64,000 nt of DNA from Geminocystis sp. NIES-3709 (GTDB lineage: Bacteria; Cyanobacteriota; Cyanobacteriia; Cyanobacteriales; Cyanobacteriaceae). Positions 28,263 to 37,536 of the stretch are shown piece after piece. A program made the position numbers and the translations under genes. Each line of letters starts with the position of its first letter. The first letter of the stretch is position 1. The notes under the pieces are model-generated. The model ran no database searches, was not told the DNA's origin, and saw only the letters and a list, made by a program, of their open reading frames with translations. The stretch spans positions 62,001 through 126,000 of the forward strand of contig NZ_AP014821.1 of assembly GCF_001548115.1 (NCBI RefSeq). The letters run 5' to 3'.

Positions 28263-30025
28263 TTGTTTCCTAGTAACCACATAATATTAAAACCAACACT
28301 GACGTTACCATCAGATTGGGAAACAACGCTACCAATATCAGTTGTTCCAGTGGCATTAGTTGTGTAAACTCCAAGTCCTACATTAGTTTGAGGAGGCATA
28401 TAACGAGCGCCAGCTGCCCACACAGTCGCATCATTACTTAGCATGGGAGTAACTTCCCCAATAATTTGGAATCCGGGAAAGGGTTGAACATTGAGTCCTA
28501 AACCAGCACCTAAAATGTTGTTTCCTCCATATATTCCAGCTTTGGGGTTGAACATTAAAGCAATCTTATCGTTTACTTCATAGCTAAAGGCCGCTTCTGC
28601 GGTAAATGAGCCAACTCCATCATCCGTTGTTGTGGCTTCTTGAAATGCACCTCGAAGACCAAAAGAAAAAGGATCTCCTTGACTTTGATTTAAAAATCTT
28701 AATTTTGTTGCTCCTCCTAATTTGACTGAGTTACCGATGTCTTCGTCACTCTCTCCTAATTGTTGCCCAATAAACTCTAATTGAGCATTATTACTCATAC
28801 CATAGCCTACTTGAAAATTGACGCTAGGGCCTATACCACCGTCAAAAGAGAACATTCCTTGACGAATAGTATTAGGGCTACTGAGAATAATTCCATCAAA
28901 TAGTAATTGTTTATCTCTGGAGGAAAAAGGTTGTATTGGTCTAGTATCAAAGCTAACTTGATAGTTTTGACCAATATCAGGGGTATAGCGTACATTTAAA
29001 CCAACTCCCACCGGGCCACCATCGGGAAGGAAAGATAATAATTTTGTAGCAGGAGTACTGCCTAATCGGTTTGTAATTGATAAATCAATGCCAACATTAG
29101 GGCTATGTAAATAATTTAAGCCTGCACTCCAAACAACACTTTTAGTTATATCTCCTCTCGTGTTGACACTGTTACCACCGGGACCTAATGGTACATTTAT
29201 ATCTCCAAAAAATCCAAATCTTTCATCAAACTTGAAACTTATCCCCGTACCAATATTAAAGAATGTGCCATAAAAGTCTCCTCCACCATTGATACTGTCA
29301 GGAAGAACGGTTAAACCTCCCACAACGTGCCATTGATAGGTATTAGAAGAAGTATAAGTAAAGGGAACTTGAATTGTTCCACCAACGGTTGTGCTACTAT
29401 CCGATCGATTAGTCGGGGTAAATAAACCATTTTCTCCCGTAATTTTAATGAATTCTAAAGAACCTACCACAGCGACATTATAATTATCTTGGTTGATAAA
29501 CTGATATTTAAAGTTAGGCGCGAGGGATAAAAAACCAAAATCTGTAGCTTTTCCATTAAATCGACTACCCAACACGTCATCAAAGAAAGATAAACCAGCA
29601 CCTATTTGCAACTTATCGTTAATACCGTATTCGATCGACGCATTATAGGTTTGTAAGCCAATACCACCACCTTCCGAACCTTTGGAGAAAAGATTTGCAC
29701 CGTAGCTAGTATAGATTGCACCTTGAGGCAAAACATTTGCTGTTTCCACCGTCATGGGTTCAAAAGGCTTAATTTGTAACGGGGTTAAACTATATTCCAC
29801 AGACTCGATCGGTTTTGGAGTATTTTCGATCGTCGTGGGAGACTCTGGAGTTATATTTTCTTGAGAGAATAGTACTTGAGAACTACTAGAAGGAGAAAGA
29901 CTATCGGCAGTAATGGGAGATTTAACCACCCAAGAATCGCTAATATCATCAGCAAAAGCAGGAGTATCGACAAAAAAACTCACACCGACAATCAAGTTAG
30001 ATAGTAATAAGTATTGAAATTTCAT
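28259..30025 (-). CDS. Putative outer-membrane beta-barrel protein (cyanobacterial hypothetical)
   Basis: A 588-aa exported protein. A Sec signal peptide is clear (FQYLLLSNLIVGVSFFVD..AFA-DD). After a Ser/Pro-rich linker (to about residue 95), the rest is made of alternating amphipathic strands with many Gly and aromatic residues. Examples are ASIEYGINDKLQIGAGLSFF, YQWHVVGGLTVLP and the closing VSVGFNIMWLLGNN, which ends in the aromatic position expected for barrels only approximately. I do not recognise a named family. Location in the outer membrane and a porin-like or scaffold role are inference. Confidence 0.75.
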   Translation of the reverse strand: MKFQYLLLSNLIVGVSFFVDTPAFADDISDSWVVKSPITADSLSPSSSSQVLFSQENITPESPTTIENTPKPIESVEYSLTPLQIKPFEPMTVETANVLPQGAIYTSYGANLFSKGSEGGGIGLQTYNASIEYGINDKLQIGAGLSFFDDVLGSRFNGKATDFGFLSLAPNFKYQFINQDNYNVAVVGSLEFIKITGENGLFTPTNRSDSSTTVGGTIQVPFTYTSSNTYQWHVVGGLTVLPDSINGGGDFYGTFFNIGTGISFKFDERFGFFGDINVPLGPGGNSVNTRGDITKSVVWSAGLNYLHSPNVGIDLSITNRLGSTPATKLLSFLPDGGPVGVGLNVRYTPDIGQNYQVSFDTRPIQPFSSRDKQLLFDGIILSSPNTIRQGMFSFDGGIGPSVNFQVGYGMSNNAQLEFIGQQLGESDEDIGNSVKLGGATKLRFLNQSQGDPFSFGLRGAFQEATTTDDGVGSFTAEAAFSYEVNDKIALMFNPKAGIYGGNNILGAGLGLNVQPFPGFQIIGEVTPMLSNDATVWAAGARYMPPQTNVGLGVYTTNATGTTDIGSVVSQSDGNVSVGFNIMWLLGNN

Positions 30026-30207
30026 GACTATAATTATTCCAACTGGTTAATAAATAAATGTTTTAATGGCTTAGAAATAGAGAAATTGATCAAAAATTAT
30101 CTTACGGTTTTTCCAATTCATTTAATATTAGAGCAAACTCTAGCTAATTATACTTATACTTTTAAGAATAACAATTTTCAATATTTGAGAACACTAATGA
30201 AACTCTA

Positions 30208-30522
30208 GAAATAATTATGTTTAATTAGCAGTCAGTAAATTAGCAATTAGTTATCAGCTATTGTGAAGTTAAATTTACCTCAGTTCGATACAAAATGTAT
30301 GGGTAATAGCAAGGTATTAGTTGTTAGGTATTGGGTAAATAATTGATGAAAAACTGTTAACAATTGATTTTACTTAGATTAATTTAATTAAATAATTCAA
30401 TCAGATTTGGTATTTTTAGAACCTAAAACCTAAACCCTAAAGCCTAAAACCTACCCACAACAAGGATTTTTTCTCGAACTCAAGTAAATTTCTGGCCAAC
30501 ATTAGTAATTGATTACTTAGGG
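30208..30522. repeat. Repeat family E copy 1, split by a ~208-bp MITE-like insertion
   Basis: 30208-30276 and 30485-30522 together match, inverted, the continuous repeat at 58976-59078. Between them 30277-30484 is extra DNA flanked by the direct repeat taaattt (30270-30276 and 30485-30491). Its ends are imperfect inverted repeats (ctcagttcga and ttgagttcga read inward). This has the form of a MITE inserted in an older repeat. Confidence 0.65.
30277..30484. mobile_element. MITE-like insertion, ~208 bp
   Basis: A non-coding segment bounded by imperfect ~10-18-bp terminal inverted repeats and a 7-bp target duplication (taaattt). It includes a run of aacctaaaac-type direct repeats at 30420-30455. 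The empty site is visible at 58976-59078 in this same window. Confidence 0.6.
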
Positions 30523-30583
30523 TTTGCTGTTAGGAGTCATAAAGTGATGAAAATCAATAGTTTTGACAGGTTTGATACATTTG

Positions 30584-30770
30584 GCAAAATTTGAAGAAGA
30601 ATATGCGGAAATTTTTGATGAAAAAATAGGTGCACCGGCTAAACCATTTCTATACAAGGGTAATAAGAGGATTTTTGTGTGCATTTTTAGAAAAACAATT
30701 AAAAAAATGGAAAAAGAATCAGAATATTATATATATATATGATGTTAAAGGTATGTGATTTTTCAGACTT
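30584..30770 (+). pseudogene. Decayed DUF772/IS1182-like transposase fragment
   Basis: The + strand reads AKFEEEYAEIFDEKIGAPAK followed by PF, a start typical of IS5/IS1182 (DUF772) transposases. It then loses similarity, with a likely frameshift after 30650 (an alternative frame reads GFLCAFLEKQLKKWKK). No further domain is left, and an AT run (tatatatata) follows. Similarity is judged by eye. Confidence 0.5.
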
Positions 30771-30938
30771 TTTCAGCCAACCCTAATTAAGACTATATAG
30801 GTTAAAGTTTCGTGCGCGTAGCGTGCCTTTGGCATCGATTATTTTGTACTAATTTATCATAACTACTGTACAATAACCACAAATAACAATTATGAATAGT
30901 TAAAAAAAGTTTACGATCTTAACTATTATATTAAATAA
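30771..30938. other. Remainder of the 913-bp gap, with a GC-rich palindrome
   Basis: The gap from 30026 to 30938 holds the repeat, MITE and transposase relic listed separately. At 30810-30836 there is a GC-rich short palindromic motif (gtgcgcgtagcgtgcctttg) that stands out from the AT-rich surroundings and resembles the short palindromic repeats common in cyanobacterial spacers. No gene is supported. Confidence 0.4.
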
Positions 30939-32081
30939 TTAAAACCCAATTTTTTCCACTATTTCCATAGCTAAATTATTAAGAAAATCATCGTTAATTT
31001 CATCAGGTAAATCAATATTTTTCTCTGGTATATTTTTAATTTCATTAAAAACTTGATTACATTCTTGCATAACTTCTTCATAGGAAATATTACCTAATTT
31101 TACATTCAATAAATAATTAGCATCCCCTGATTGAGTGCGATTAACTATTAACTTTTTTTGCTTAATAATTTCTCTGCCAGTATAAAGCAACCTTAAAGCA
31201 TGACTAGCGTGTTTACTATCATAGCCACATTTTGTTTCTAAAAGTTGTCTTTTGGCATTACGATTTTTTGACCAATTTTGATAACTTTTCCATTCTTTTT
31301 TTGCCGATAAATAATTTCTTGAAGCAAAAGTTAACCGCATAAAATCATCACTAGCATTAGTATATTCTTGTATTTGTTTTTCAATATTTTCAGGAAATTT
31401 ATGCTCAAGAAAAATCTGTTTATAATCGATCTTTTCTTGTAAAATCAATCTTAATTCTTCTGCCGGTTGTAAATACTCAATGCAATCTCTAACTACTATC
31501 CATAAAAAATTCATAAAGGCGTTAATTTCCGATAGTGATAAAGGCTTATATAATTCTGTGAAATTAAAATCTTCTGGTTTTGGTTCTTTTTTTGGTGGAT
31601 TTAGTAGCCAACGGCGATGAACTTCTACTTTTTTTAGTTGAGCGTTAGCATAACCAATATAACTAAATTTAACTTTTTTAGTCAGGAATTGTTCTCTATT
31701 ATTGATTAAAATTTTCGCTAAAGGATTAAGGTAAATATAGTCATTTAACCACAATAATTCTTGAATATTAGGATTAGCATTTTTGAGTAAATTTAAGTAT
31801 TTTTTGAGTTCATAAATAACAAAATCATTACCTTTTAAAAAATTAAATTTTTGATAATTAATGTCTATTTTTGTTAAGCCTTTATTATCTTGATTATTAC
31901 TAAAAATTCCTTCTTTTCCCTTACCTTCAATTTGTTCAATTTGTTTTAACCCTAAATAATAACTTTTTGGGGCAATAAAAATACCTTTATAATCAATATC
32001 TGATACTCCTTCTACAGCTAAACCATAGGCATTACTACCTGTTATGGCTAAAAGTAAAGTACGATCGTTTAAGTCAAACAT
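30939..32081 (-). CDS. Predicted nucleotidyltransferase (COG3541/YcgL-like)
   Basis: A 380-aa protein of the nucleotidyltransferase superfamily. The N-terminal active-site pattern GSNAYGLAVEGVSDIDYKG has the family's GS...DxD signature, in which the two aspartates bind Mg-NTP. The later region (KHASHALRLLYTGREIIKQK) is the conserved helical segment of this family. The substrate is unknown. Start ATG at 32081. It stands alone between long spacers. Confidence 0.8.
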   Translation of the reverse strand: MFDLNDRTLLLAITGSNAYGLAVEGVSDIDYKGIFIAPKSYYLGLKQIEQIEGKGKEGIFSNNQDNKGLTKIDINYQKFNFLKGNDFVIYELKKYLNLLKNANPNIQELLWLNDYIYLNPLAKILINNREQFLTKKVKFSYIGYANAQLKKVEVHRRWLLNPPKKEPKPEDFNFTELYKPLSLSEINAFMNFLWIVVRDCIEYLQPAEELRLILQEKIDYKQIFLEHKFPENIEKQIQEYTNASDDFMRLTFASRNYLSAKKEWKSYQNWSKNRNAKRQLLETKCGYDSKHASHALRLLYTGREIIKQKKLIVNRTQSGDANYLLNVKLGNISYEEVMQECNQVFNEIKNIPEKNIDLPDEINDDFLNNLAMEIVEKIGF

Positions 32082-32536
32082 AATGAATAGTTAATATTTA
32101 ATAATCGAGATTTTTGAGTTATCAATAGTTATGATAAATTAACAATAATTAAAATAACAATAAGAAATTATGGAAATAAATTTACTAAAATGAACACAAT
32201 AAAAGTTGTGATATATTTCTATTAAAAAACATATTTTATTAGACGATATATGATATACTTGGATGATAGTGTAATTATCCTGACATTTCAACTAATTGTT
32301 ATATTTTGGTCTAGTTTTCTGAACTTACTTATATTAAAATTGATGTGAATTGTTTTATAATATCAAGTTAAACTACTTATTTTTCTGCATCACTAACCTC
32401 CTATCCTCACCAAAAGACTTTTTAAGCAACTTCTAATTAATTTTTCTTTTCATTCTAAAGACTAATAAGTATCATTTTTGATAAAATTTGAGGAGAAATT
32501 TTTGAAATTGTCAAAATATTTGGGAGAAAAAACACA
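32082..32536. other. 455-bp divergent intergenic region
   Basis: This region separates the nucleotidyltransferase and mscL genes. It holds a weak copy of repeat family B (about 32395-32440, minus orientation) and otherwise AT-rich DNA. Promoters for both genes should be here; none is clear enough to mark. Confidence 0.4.
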
Positions 32537-32992
32537 ATGGTAGCTAATAGAAGTCGTACTTTTTTTGCTGACTTTCGTGACTTCATTATGCGAGGTAACG
32601 TAATAGATTTAGCCGTCGCAGTTATACTTGGTGGTGCTTTTAATGGTATTATTAATTCTCTTGTAGAAGATATTATCACCCCAGCCATTTTATCCCCTGC
32701 TATTAAAGCCGCAGGAGTTGATAAGTTATCTGATTTAAGCATCTCTGGCATTAAATATGGCTTATTTTTATCAGCGATTATCAATTTTTTAGTTATTGCT
32801 TTTTGCTTATTCTTAATTATTCGTAGCTTTGAAACTCTGAAAAGAAAACTTATTCGTCAGGAAGAAATAGTCGCCGCAGAAGAAGCGGCTATACAATCAG
32901 AAGAAATTAAGCCCGAAATAGTAGTACAAGAAAATCTGACGAAGGCGATCGAAACTCTCACAGAGACAATTAAACAACAGAATAATTCTTAA
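32537..32992 (+). CDS. mscL: Large-conductance mechanosensitive channel
   Basis: A 151-aa inner-membrane channel that opens under hypo-osmotic shock to release solutes. The first helix and gate are typical (FRDFIMRGNVIDLAVAVILG with GGAFNGIINSLVEDIITPAI). The second helix is YGLFLSAIINFLVIAFCLFLII, followed by the cytoplasmic helix rich in Glu. Homopentamer by family knowledge. A GGGAGA site precedes the ATG at 32537. Confidence 0.95.
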   Translation: MVANRSRTFFADFRDFIMRGNVIDLAVAVILGGAFNGIINSLVEDIITPAILSPAIKAAGVDKLSDLSISGIKYGLFLSAIINFLVIAFCLFLIIRSFETLKRKLIRQEEIVAAEEAAIQSEEIKPEIVVQENLTKAIETLTETIKQQNNS

Positions 32993-33062
32993 TTTTCTTA
33001 GAATGAGCATTTCCGACAAATTGAAAATCAATTCTTGATACTTTTCTAGGAATTTGTAAAGA

Positions 33063-34172
33063 CTAAAAAGTAATCACACTGCGGATAGATTCTCCTTTGT
33101 GCATTAAGTCAAAAGCTGTGTTAATCTCCTCTAAAGGCATCACATGGGTAATTAAATCATCAATATTAATTTTCCCTTCTTTATACCAATCAACAATTTT
33201 AGGTACATCTGTTCTCCCTTTTGCTCCCCCAAAAGCACTACCCTTCCAAATTCTTCCTGTAACTAACTGGAAAGGTCTTGTACTAATTTCTTGTCCTGCT
33301 CCTGCAACTCCGATGATAGTAGAAACTCCCCAGCCTTTATGACAACATTCTAAGGCTTGACGCATAACTTTAGTATTGCCAATACATTCAAAACTATAGT
33401 CAGCACCTCCTTTTGTTAAATCTACCAAATAGGGTACTAAATCTCCTTCAACTTCCTTCGGGTTAACAAAATGAGTCATGCCAAATTTTTCGGCGATCAA
33501 TTTTTTGCTAGGATTAATGTCCACACCGATAATCATATTTGCACCCACCATTCGACAGGCTTGGATAACATTTAAACCGATACCTCCCAAACCAAAAACC
33601 ACAACATTAGCCCCAACTTCCACTTTAGCAGTATTAATCACCGCTCCAATACCAGTAGTTACTCCACAACCGATATAACAAACCTTTTCAAAAGGTACAT
33701 CTTCACGAATTTTAGCAAGGGCAATTTCTGGCACGACAGTATAATTAGAAAAGGTGGAAGTACCCATATAATGATACAGAGGCTTACCATCGAGAGAGAA
33801 ACGACTACTACCATTAGGCATTAAACCTTTACCTTGAGTAACTCGGATAGCCTGACAAAGATTTGTTTTGAAACTGAGACAATATTCACACTCTCTGCAT
33901 TCTGGCACATATAACGGTATCACGTGATCCCCCGGTTTAAGACTTTTCACGTCTTTACCCACTTCTACCACAACTCCTGCACCCTCATGACCCAAAATAC
34001 TAGGAAATAAACCCTCTGGATCGTTTCCTGATAAGGTATAAGCATCCGTATGACAAACTCCTGTAGCTTTGATTTCCACTAACACTTCCCCAGTTTGAGG
34101 AGGTTGTAAGTCTATAGTTTCGATCGTAAGAGGTTTTCCTGCGGATAAGGCAACGGCGGCTTTTACTTTCAT
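33063..34172 (-). CDS. frmA: S-(hydroxymethyl)glutathione dehydrogenase / class III alcohol dehydrogenase
   Basis: A 369-aa zinc enzyme that oxidises S-hydroxymethylglutathione with NAD+ (formaldehyde detoxification) and can reduce S-nitrosoglutathione. The catalytic zinc site is in [12 protein letters not shown] and GHEGAGVV. The structural zinc Cys cluster is [15 protein letters not shown]. The coenzyme fold has [13 protein letters not shown] with an acidic VDINPSK, favouring NAD. The class III signature [18 protein letters not shown] is present. Length matches. A FrmB/FGH esterase gene is not adjacent. Confidence 0.95.
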   Translation of the reverse strand: MKVKAAVALSAGKPLTIETIDLQPPQTGEVLVEIKATGVCHTDAYTLSGNDPEGLFPSILGHEGAGVVVEVGKDVKSLKPGDHVIPLYVPECRECEYCLSFKTNLCQAIRVTQGKGLMPNGSSRFSLDGKPLYHYMGTSTFSNYTVVPEIALAKIREDVPFEKVCYIGCGVTTGIGAVINTAKVEVGANVVVFGLGGIGLNVIQACRMVGANMIIGVDINPSKKLIAEKFGMTHFVNPKEVEGDLVPYLVDLTKGGADYSFECIGNTKVMRQALECCHKGWGVSTIIGVAGAGQEISTRPFQLVTGRIWKGSAFGGAKGRTDVPKIVDWYKEGKINIDDLITHVMPLEEINTAFDLMHKGESIRSVITF

Positions 34173-34380
34173 GATTCGTTAATTTTTCGTCTAAATTTAT
34201 ATTTTTTCCCCTCAGTAAACCATAAAATTATCGATAAAGAGAGGGAAAAGGGAAACGGAATAATATAATAATTGATTCAAAACTATCAGGAATTAATTTA
34301 TTTCTATTGTTTGTGAAATTTAATACCCATAATTTCGTCTGATTAACACTCCTTTTCCTTTGTTTTGCTCATTGGTATAG

Positions 34381-35016
34381 TTACCCCTGATGTTCAAAAA
34401 CGTTACCATAATACATTAAATCTAAATCAACAAAGAGAGAAATAGTATCGAAACATCTTTGAGTTAATTCCCAGCGATCTTCTCTTTTTAACATAGTAAT
34501 CAATTTCTCTCTCACGGGGATGAGATAACGAACATCATTAGCCGCATAGCTTAATTGTTCGGGGGATAAGCTATTAACATTACCCCAATCGGAACTTTGG
34601 GCTTTTTTATCTAATTCTATACCTTCTAATTCTTGTACGAGACTTTTTAAACCATGACTTTGGGTGTAAGTACGGGCAATTTTACTGGCAATTTTAGTAC
34701 AAAAAATAGATGTTGTTTCCACCCCAAAAGTGTGTTTAAATTGAGCCACATCAAAACGGGCATAATGAAAAATTTTAGTAATATTAACAGACTCTAATAG
34801 TTTAGTTAAATTAGGTGCTGTGGTTTGTCCTTTGGCAATACGAATGGCCGTTACATATCCTTCTGCGTCACATATTTGTACTAAGCAAAGTCGATCACGT
34901 TGAGGAATTAAACCCATAGTTTCTGTGTCGATCGCTAAAGATTCGGCCTTAAGATATTGATTAAATATATCTTGGGGTAAATCCTGTTCACAAACTTGAA
35001 ATTTATCTAATGACAT
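34381..35016 (-). CDS. RNase D-like 3'-5' exonuclease (DEDDy)
   Basis: A protein of about 211 aa consisting of the DEDDy exonuclease domain only. Catalytic residues are visible in AIDTETMGLIP (D, E), FHYARFDVAQF (D) and YAANDVRYL (Y, D). Full RNase D has HRDC domains, which are missing here, so it is a short form common in cyanobacteria, probably acting in RNA 3'-end trimming. The ATG at 35016 is preferred to 35046 because the codons before it lie in an attcctcattcctcatt tract. The DUF6679-like gene lies 56 bp upstream on the same strand. Confidence 0.88.
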   Translation of the reverse strand: MSLDKFQVCEQDLPQDIFNQYLKAESLAIDTETMGLIPQRDRLCLVQICDAEGYVTAIRIAKGQTTAPNLTKLLESVNITKIFHYARFDVAQFKHTFGVETTSIFCTKIASKIARTYTQSHGLKSLVQELEGIELDKKAQSSDWGNVNSLSPEQLSYAANDVRYLIPVREKLITMLKREDRWELTQRCFDTISLFVDLDLMYYGNVFEHQG

Positions 35017-35071
35017 TATCAATAATGAGGAATGAGGAATTATCAATATTACTTATTACTTGTTACTTTCC

Positions 35072-35377
35072 CTACTCGGTATCATGATGACGGGGATAAA
35101 TTTGTTCTGCTTCAGGACAATCATCAGATACTTGTATCTCACCATAACCTCTTGGTACAGAAGCTAATTTGCGACTAACCGCACCAATACTTTCAAGACG
35201 GACGAATTCTTCCCAAGAACTATTCTCATAGTCTTCTTCCATTTCATAACGAATAACGACAATATCGCCTTCAATACCAATAATTTGTGCGTCTTCAATC
35301 CAACGTTGTTGATCTCGCAGGAAAACAGAGACATCACAACCTTCTTTATACATTTGATAAATTTTGCGGTCTAGCAT
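35072..35377 (-). CDS. Conserved cyanobacterial hypothetical (DUF6679-like)
   Basis: A 101-aa acidic protein, YKEGCDVSVFLRDQQRWIED at the N-terminus, a small beta-rich core (IGIEGDIVVIRYEMEEDYEN) and SWEEFVRLESIGAVSRKLAS near the end. I recognise the pattern as a cyanobacteria-restricted family, but the function is unknown. A Shine-Dalgarno (GGAGA) precedes its ATG, and the RNase D-like gene follows, so an RNA-related role is possible but unproven. Confidence 0.8.
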   Translation of the reverse strand: MLDRKIYQMYKEGCDVSVFLRDQQRWIEDAQIIGIEGDIVVIRYEMEEDYENSSWEEFVRLESIGAVSRKLASVPRGYGEIQVSDDCPEAEQIYPRHHDTE

Positions 35378-35622
35378 AGACTTCTCCTTACACTGCTAAA
35401 GATCAATATAATTTTTAGGATAATTGTAATAGTAAAACTTCTCAAGGTGAGTTTTTTTTTCCATCAGAAGTAAATAATTTCAGAATCTCGATTTTAACTA
35501 ATTTTGATGATTTGAGGAGACAAGGCAATAAACATCAATACTGGTAATAGATAGAGATAAAAAAGTATTAAGCATAGTTAAGTTTAAAAGGAAAATTATC
35601 CAAATATAATGAACTTATTAAA

Positions 35623-36531
35623 CTATCGTAGCATTTTATCTTGACAGATATTGGTGTGGTATTGCTGAATAATTTTTTTAGTATAATTTGTCACTAAATC
35701 TGTTTGCTCTAACATGGCAAAATGACCGCATTCTTCAATTTCATAGACATTATCTTGATGACATTGAAAAAGATGATGAAAACTGGCTAAATGTTTGACA
35801 TACTGAGGTTCCATAATTTGATCTTGTTTTCCCGCAATAAAATATACTGGTTGAGATAAACGAGCAACAATTTGTGGTAGGTAGTGTACTTCGTTTTCTG
35901 TGGTTGAGTCTAGTAATGATCCGATCGCAGCTTGTTCATTGGCACAGATAAAGTCTTGTAATCGACATTTACCCCATTGAAGATTTAGAGGACGTTTTAC
36001 CATCATTCGAGAAAAAATGAAGTCAAAAAAAGGTAAATGTAGCAACCATGAAGGACGAAACTTGACTAAATTTTCTCCTGCTTTACGAAAACGCTCAAAT
36101 TCTTCTTTAAGATAAATTCCCCCTCCGGCATTTATACAAATTACTCCTTCAATCATATCATTACAAATATCAGCACCCCATAAAGCAATACTACCTCCTA
36201 GAGAATGTCCTATTAGCCAAGCCTTTTTTATTTCTAATTTTTCTAGTAACTCTTTTAAATCTTGGGCGTAACTATGTAAATCAAAGCAAAAAGATAATTC
36301 TGAGTTAGGGAATTTATTTTCTAAGGATGGAAGTTGAGATGCTCCAAATCCTTTTAAATCGTAGGTTAAACAGGAATATTTATGTTTCAATCGATCGATT
36401 AATGGAGTCCAATATTGATGACTAAGTAACCATCCGTGAATAAATACCAATACAGGACTAGAAATGTCGGGGGAAGTACTTTTAGTAAACTCATAAAAGT
36501 GATCCACTCCACGAATATTAATCTTGTTCAT
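35623..36531 (-). CDS. Alpha/beta hydrolase
   Basis: A 302-aa soluble hydrolase. The catalytic triad is visible: nucleophile serine in LIGHSLGGSIALWG, acid in FIAGKQDQIM, and histidine in EECGHFAML. An oxyanion-hole segment (FIHGWLLSHQYW) lies near residue 30, and a cap region of about 70 residues in the middle. The substrate cannot be told. Start ATG 36531; single gene. Confidence 0.88.
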   Translation of the reverse strand: MNKINIRGVDHFYEFTKSTSPDISSPVLVFIHGWLLSHQYWTPLIDRLKHKYSCLTYDLKGFGASQLPSLENKFPNSELSFCFDLHSYAQDLKELLEKLEIKKAWLIGHSLGGSIALWGADICNDMIEGVICINAGGGIYLKEEFERFRKAGENLVKFRPSWLLHLPFFDFIFSRMMVKRPLNLQWGKCRLQDFICANEQAAIGSLLDSTTENEVHYLPQIVARLSQPVYFIAGKQDQIMEPQYVKHLASFHHLFQCHQDNVYEIEECGHFAMLEQTDLVTNYTKKIIQQYHTNICQDKMLR

Positions 36532-36657
36532 TTAATTTATTTTTTCTCTTTGATTTTTTCTCCGAGATTAAAGGAGGCTTTTAGTTCTAATATAACTTAA
36601 TTTAGTAGTTTAAATAACCAATGAGTAGGAGGAAAAGTTTTTAGTAATTTTTAAATC

Positions 36658-37173
36658 CTAATTATTGATGGGGTTGCCTCGGATGTCTGTTACAACAATA
36701 TCCCATTGACCATTATTTGCGACTTCAAAAGTAATTTTTTCTCCATTACTGCTAATCATCGGATTACGAATTTCTCTGGTTTGTTGAGTAATTAAGGGAC
36801 GCTTTTGTTGAGTAGTACGATCGTATAGATAAAGACCTGATTTTCCCTGACTAACAATAGCAAAGACTAAATATCTTCCATCCTCAGAAATAGAGGGATT
36901 TAAGGCAACTTCATTAATCGAATTTAAACCGGGTAAGTCGATTAACCGCCGATTCTTGGCATCAAATAAATACACATCTTGTGAACCGTTGCGATCGGAT
37001 ACAAAAGTAATATATTGCCCTGCAATGTAAGGACTTAATTCAGATGAACGACTATTAAAACTTCTTGTATTATCAGAAAAAGGGAAAGTAAGTAGTCGAG
37101 GATAATTACTACAACTACTCAACAATAAAGTCATAATCAAATAAATAAACGAAAATAAATACTTTTTATTCAC
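36658..37173 (-). CDS. TolB/PD40-type beta-propeller lipoprotein
   Basis: A 171-aa exported lipoprotein (signal FSFIYLIMTLLLSSCS, lipobox LSSC). Three WD40-like PD40 blades follow: YITFVSDRNGSQDVYLFD, a second around NPSISEDGRYLVFA, and MISSNGEKITFEVA. A full TolB propeller has six blades plus an extra domain, so this is a short form. Binding role likely, partners unknown. Confidence 0.82.
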   Translation of the reverse strand: MNKKYLFSFIYLIMTLLLSSCSNYPRLLTFPFSDNTRSFNSRSSELSPYIAGQYITFVSDRNGSQDVYLFDAKNRRLIDLPGLNSINEVALNPSISEDGRYLVFAIVSQGKSGLYLYDRTTQQKRPLITQQTREIRNPMISSNGEKITFEVANNGQWDIVVTDIRGNPINN

Positions 37174-37210
37174 AAGTATAAGGAGTGAATAGTGAACAAT
37201 GAATAATTAT

Positions 37211-37262
37211 TTTAATCGTTAAGAGAGACTTTTACTATTAGCTATGAAATTTATTTCACTGT
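37211..37262 (+). repeat. Dispersed repeat family D, copy 1
   Basis: The segment cgttaagagagacttttact followed by gctatgaaatttatttcact matches 48861-48918 (same strand) and, partly, 39634-39667 (inverted). It lies in the 363-bp gap before the taxis operon (37174-37536), which otherwise shows only AT-rich DNA where the operon promoter should be. Confidence 0.5.
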
Positions 37263-37536
37263 AGAAAAAAACTTATTGGTCATTTGTATTAATTATCTAC
37301 CGTAATATTATTTATCGTCAATTACCTAAAATCAACCAATGTGTTGTAGAACACATTAATTAAAAAAAAATATCAAATTTTGCTATGTTTAAATAAGACA
37401 ATTAGTGAAACTATTTTATAACTTTATTAAGGTAAGGTTAAGGGTAAGTTAAAACTAAAATACAAGATAAATTGTAGTAAAAGTTCCTGTTTGATTAAGA
37501 AGAATAAATTTTAGGTTTTAAATATAGAGAAAAATT

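Noticed and set aside
30014-30208. 64-codon + strand frame overlapping the start of the outer-membrane-type gene
   Set aside because: It overlaps a well-supported gene start and its 3' half lies next to a repeat.
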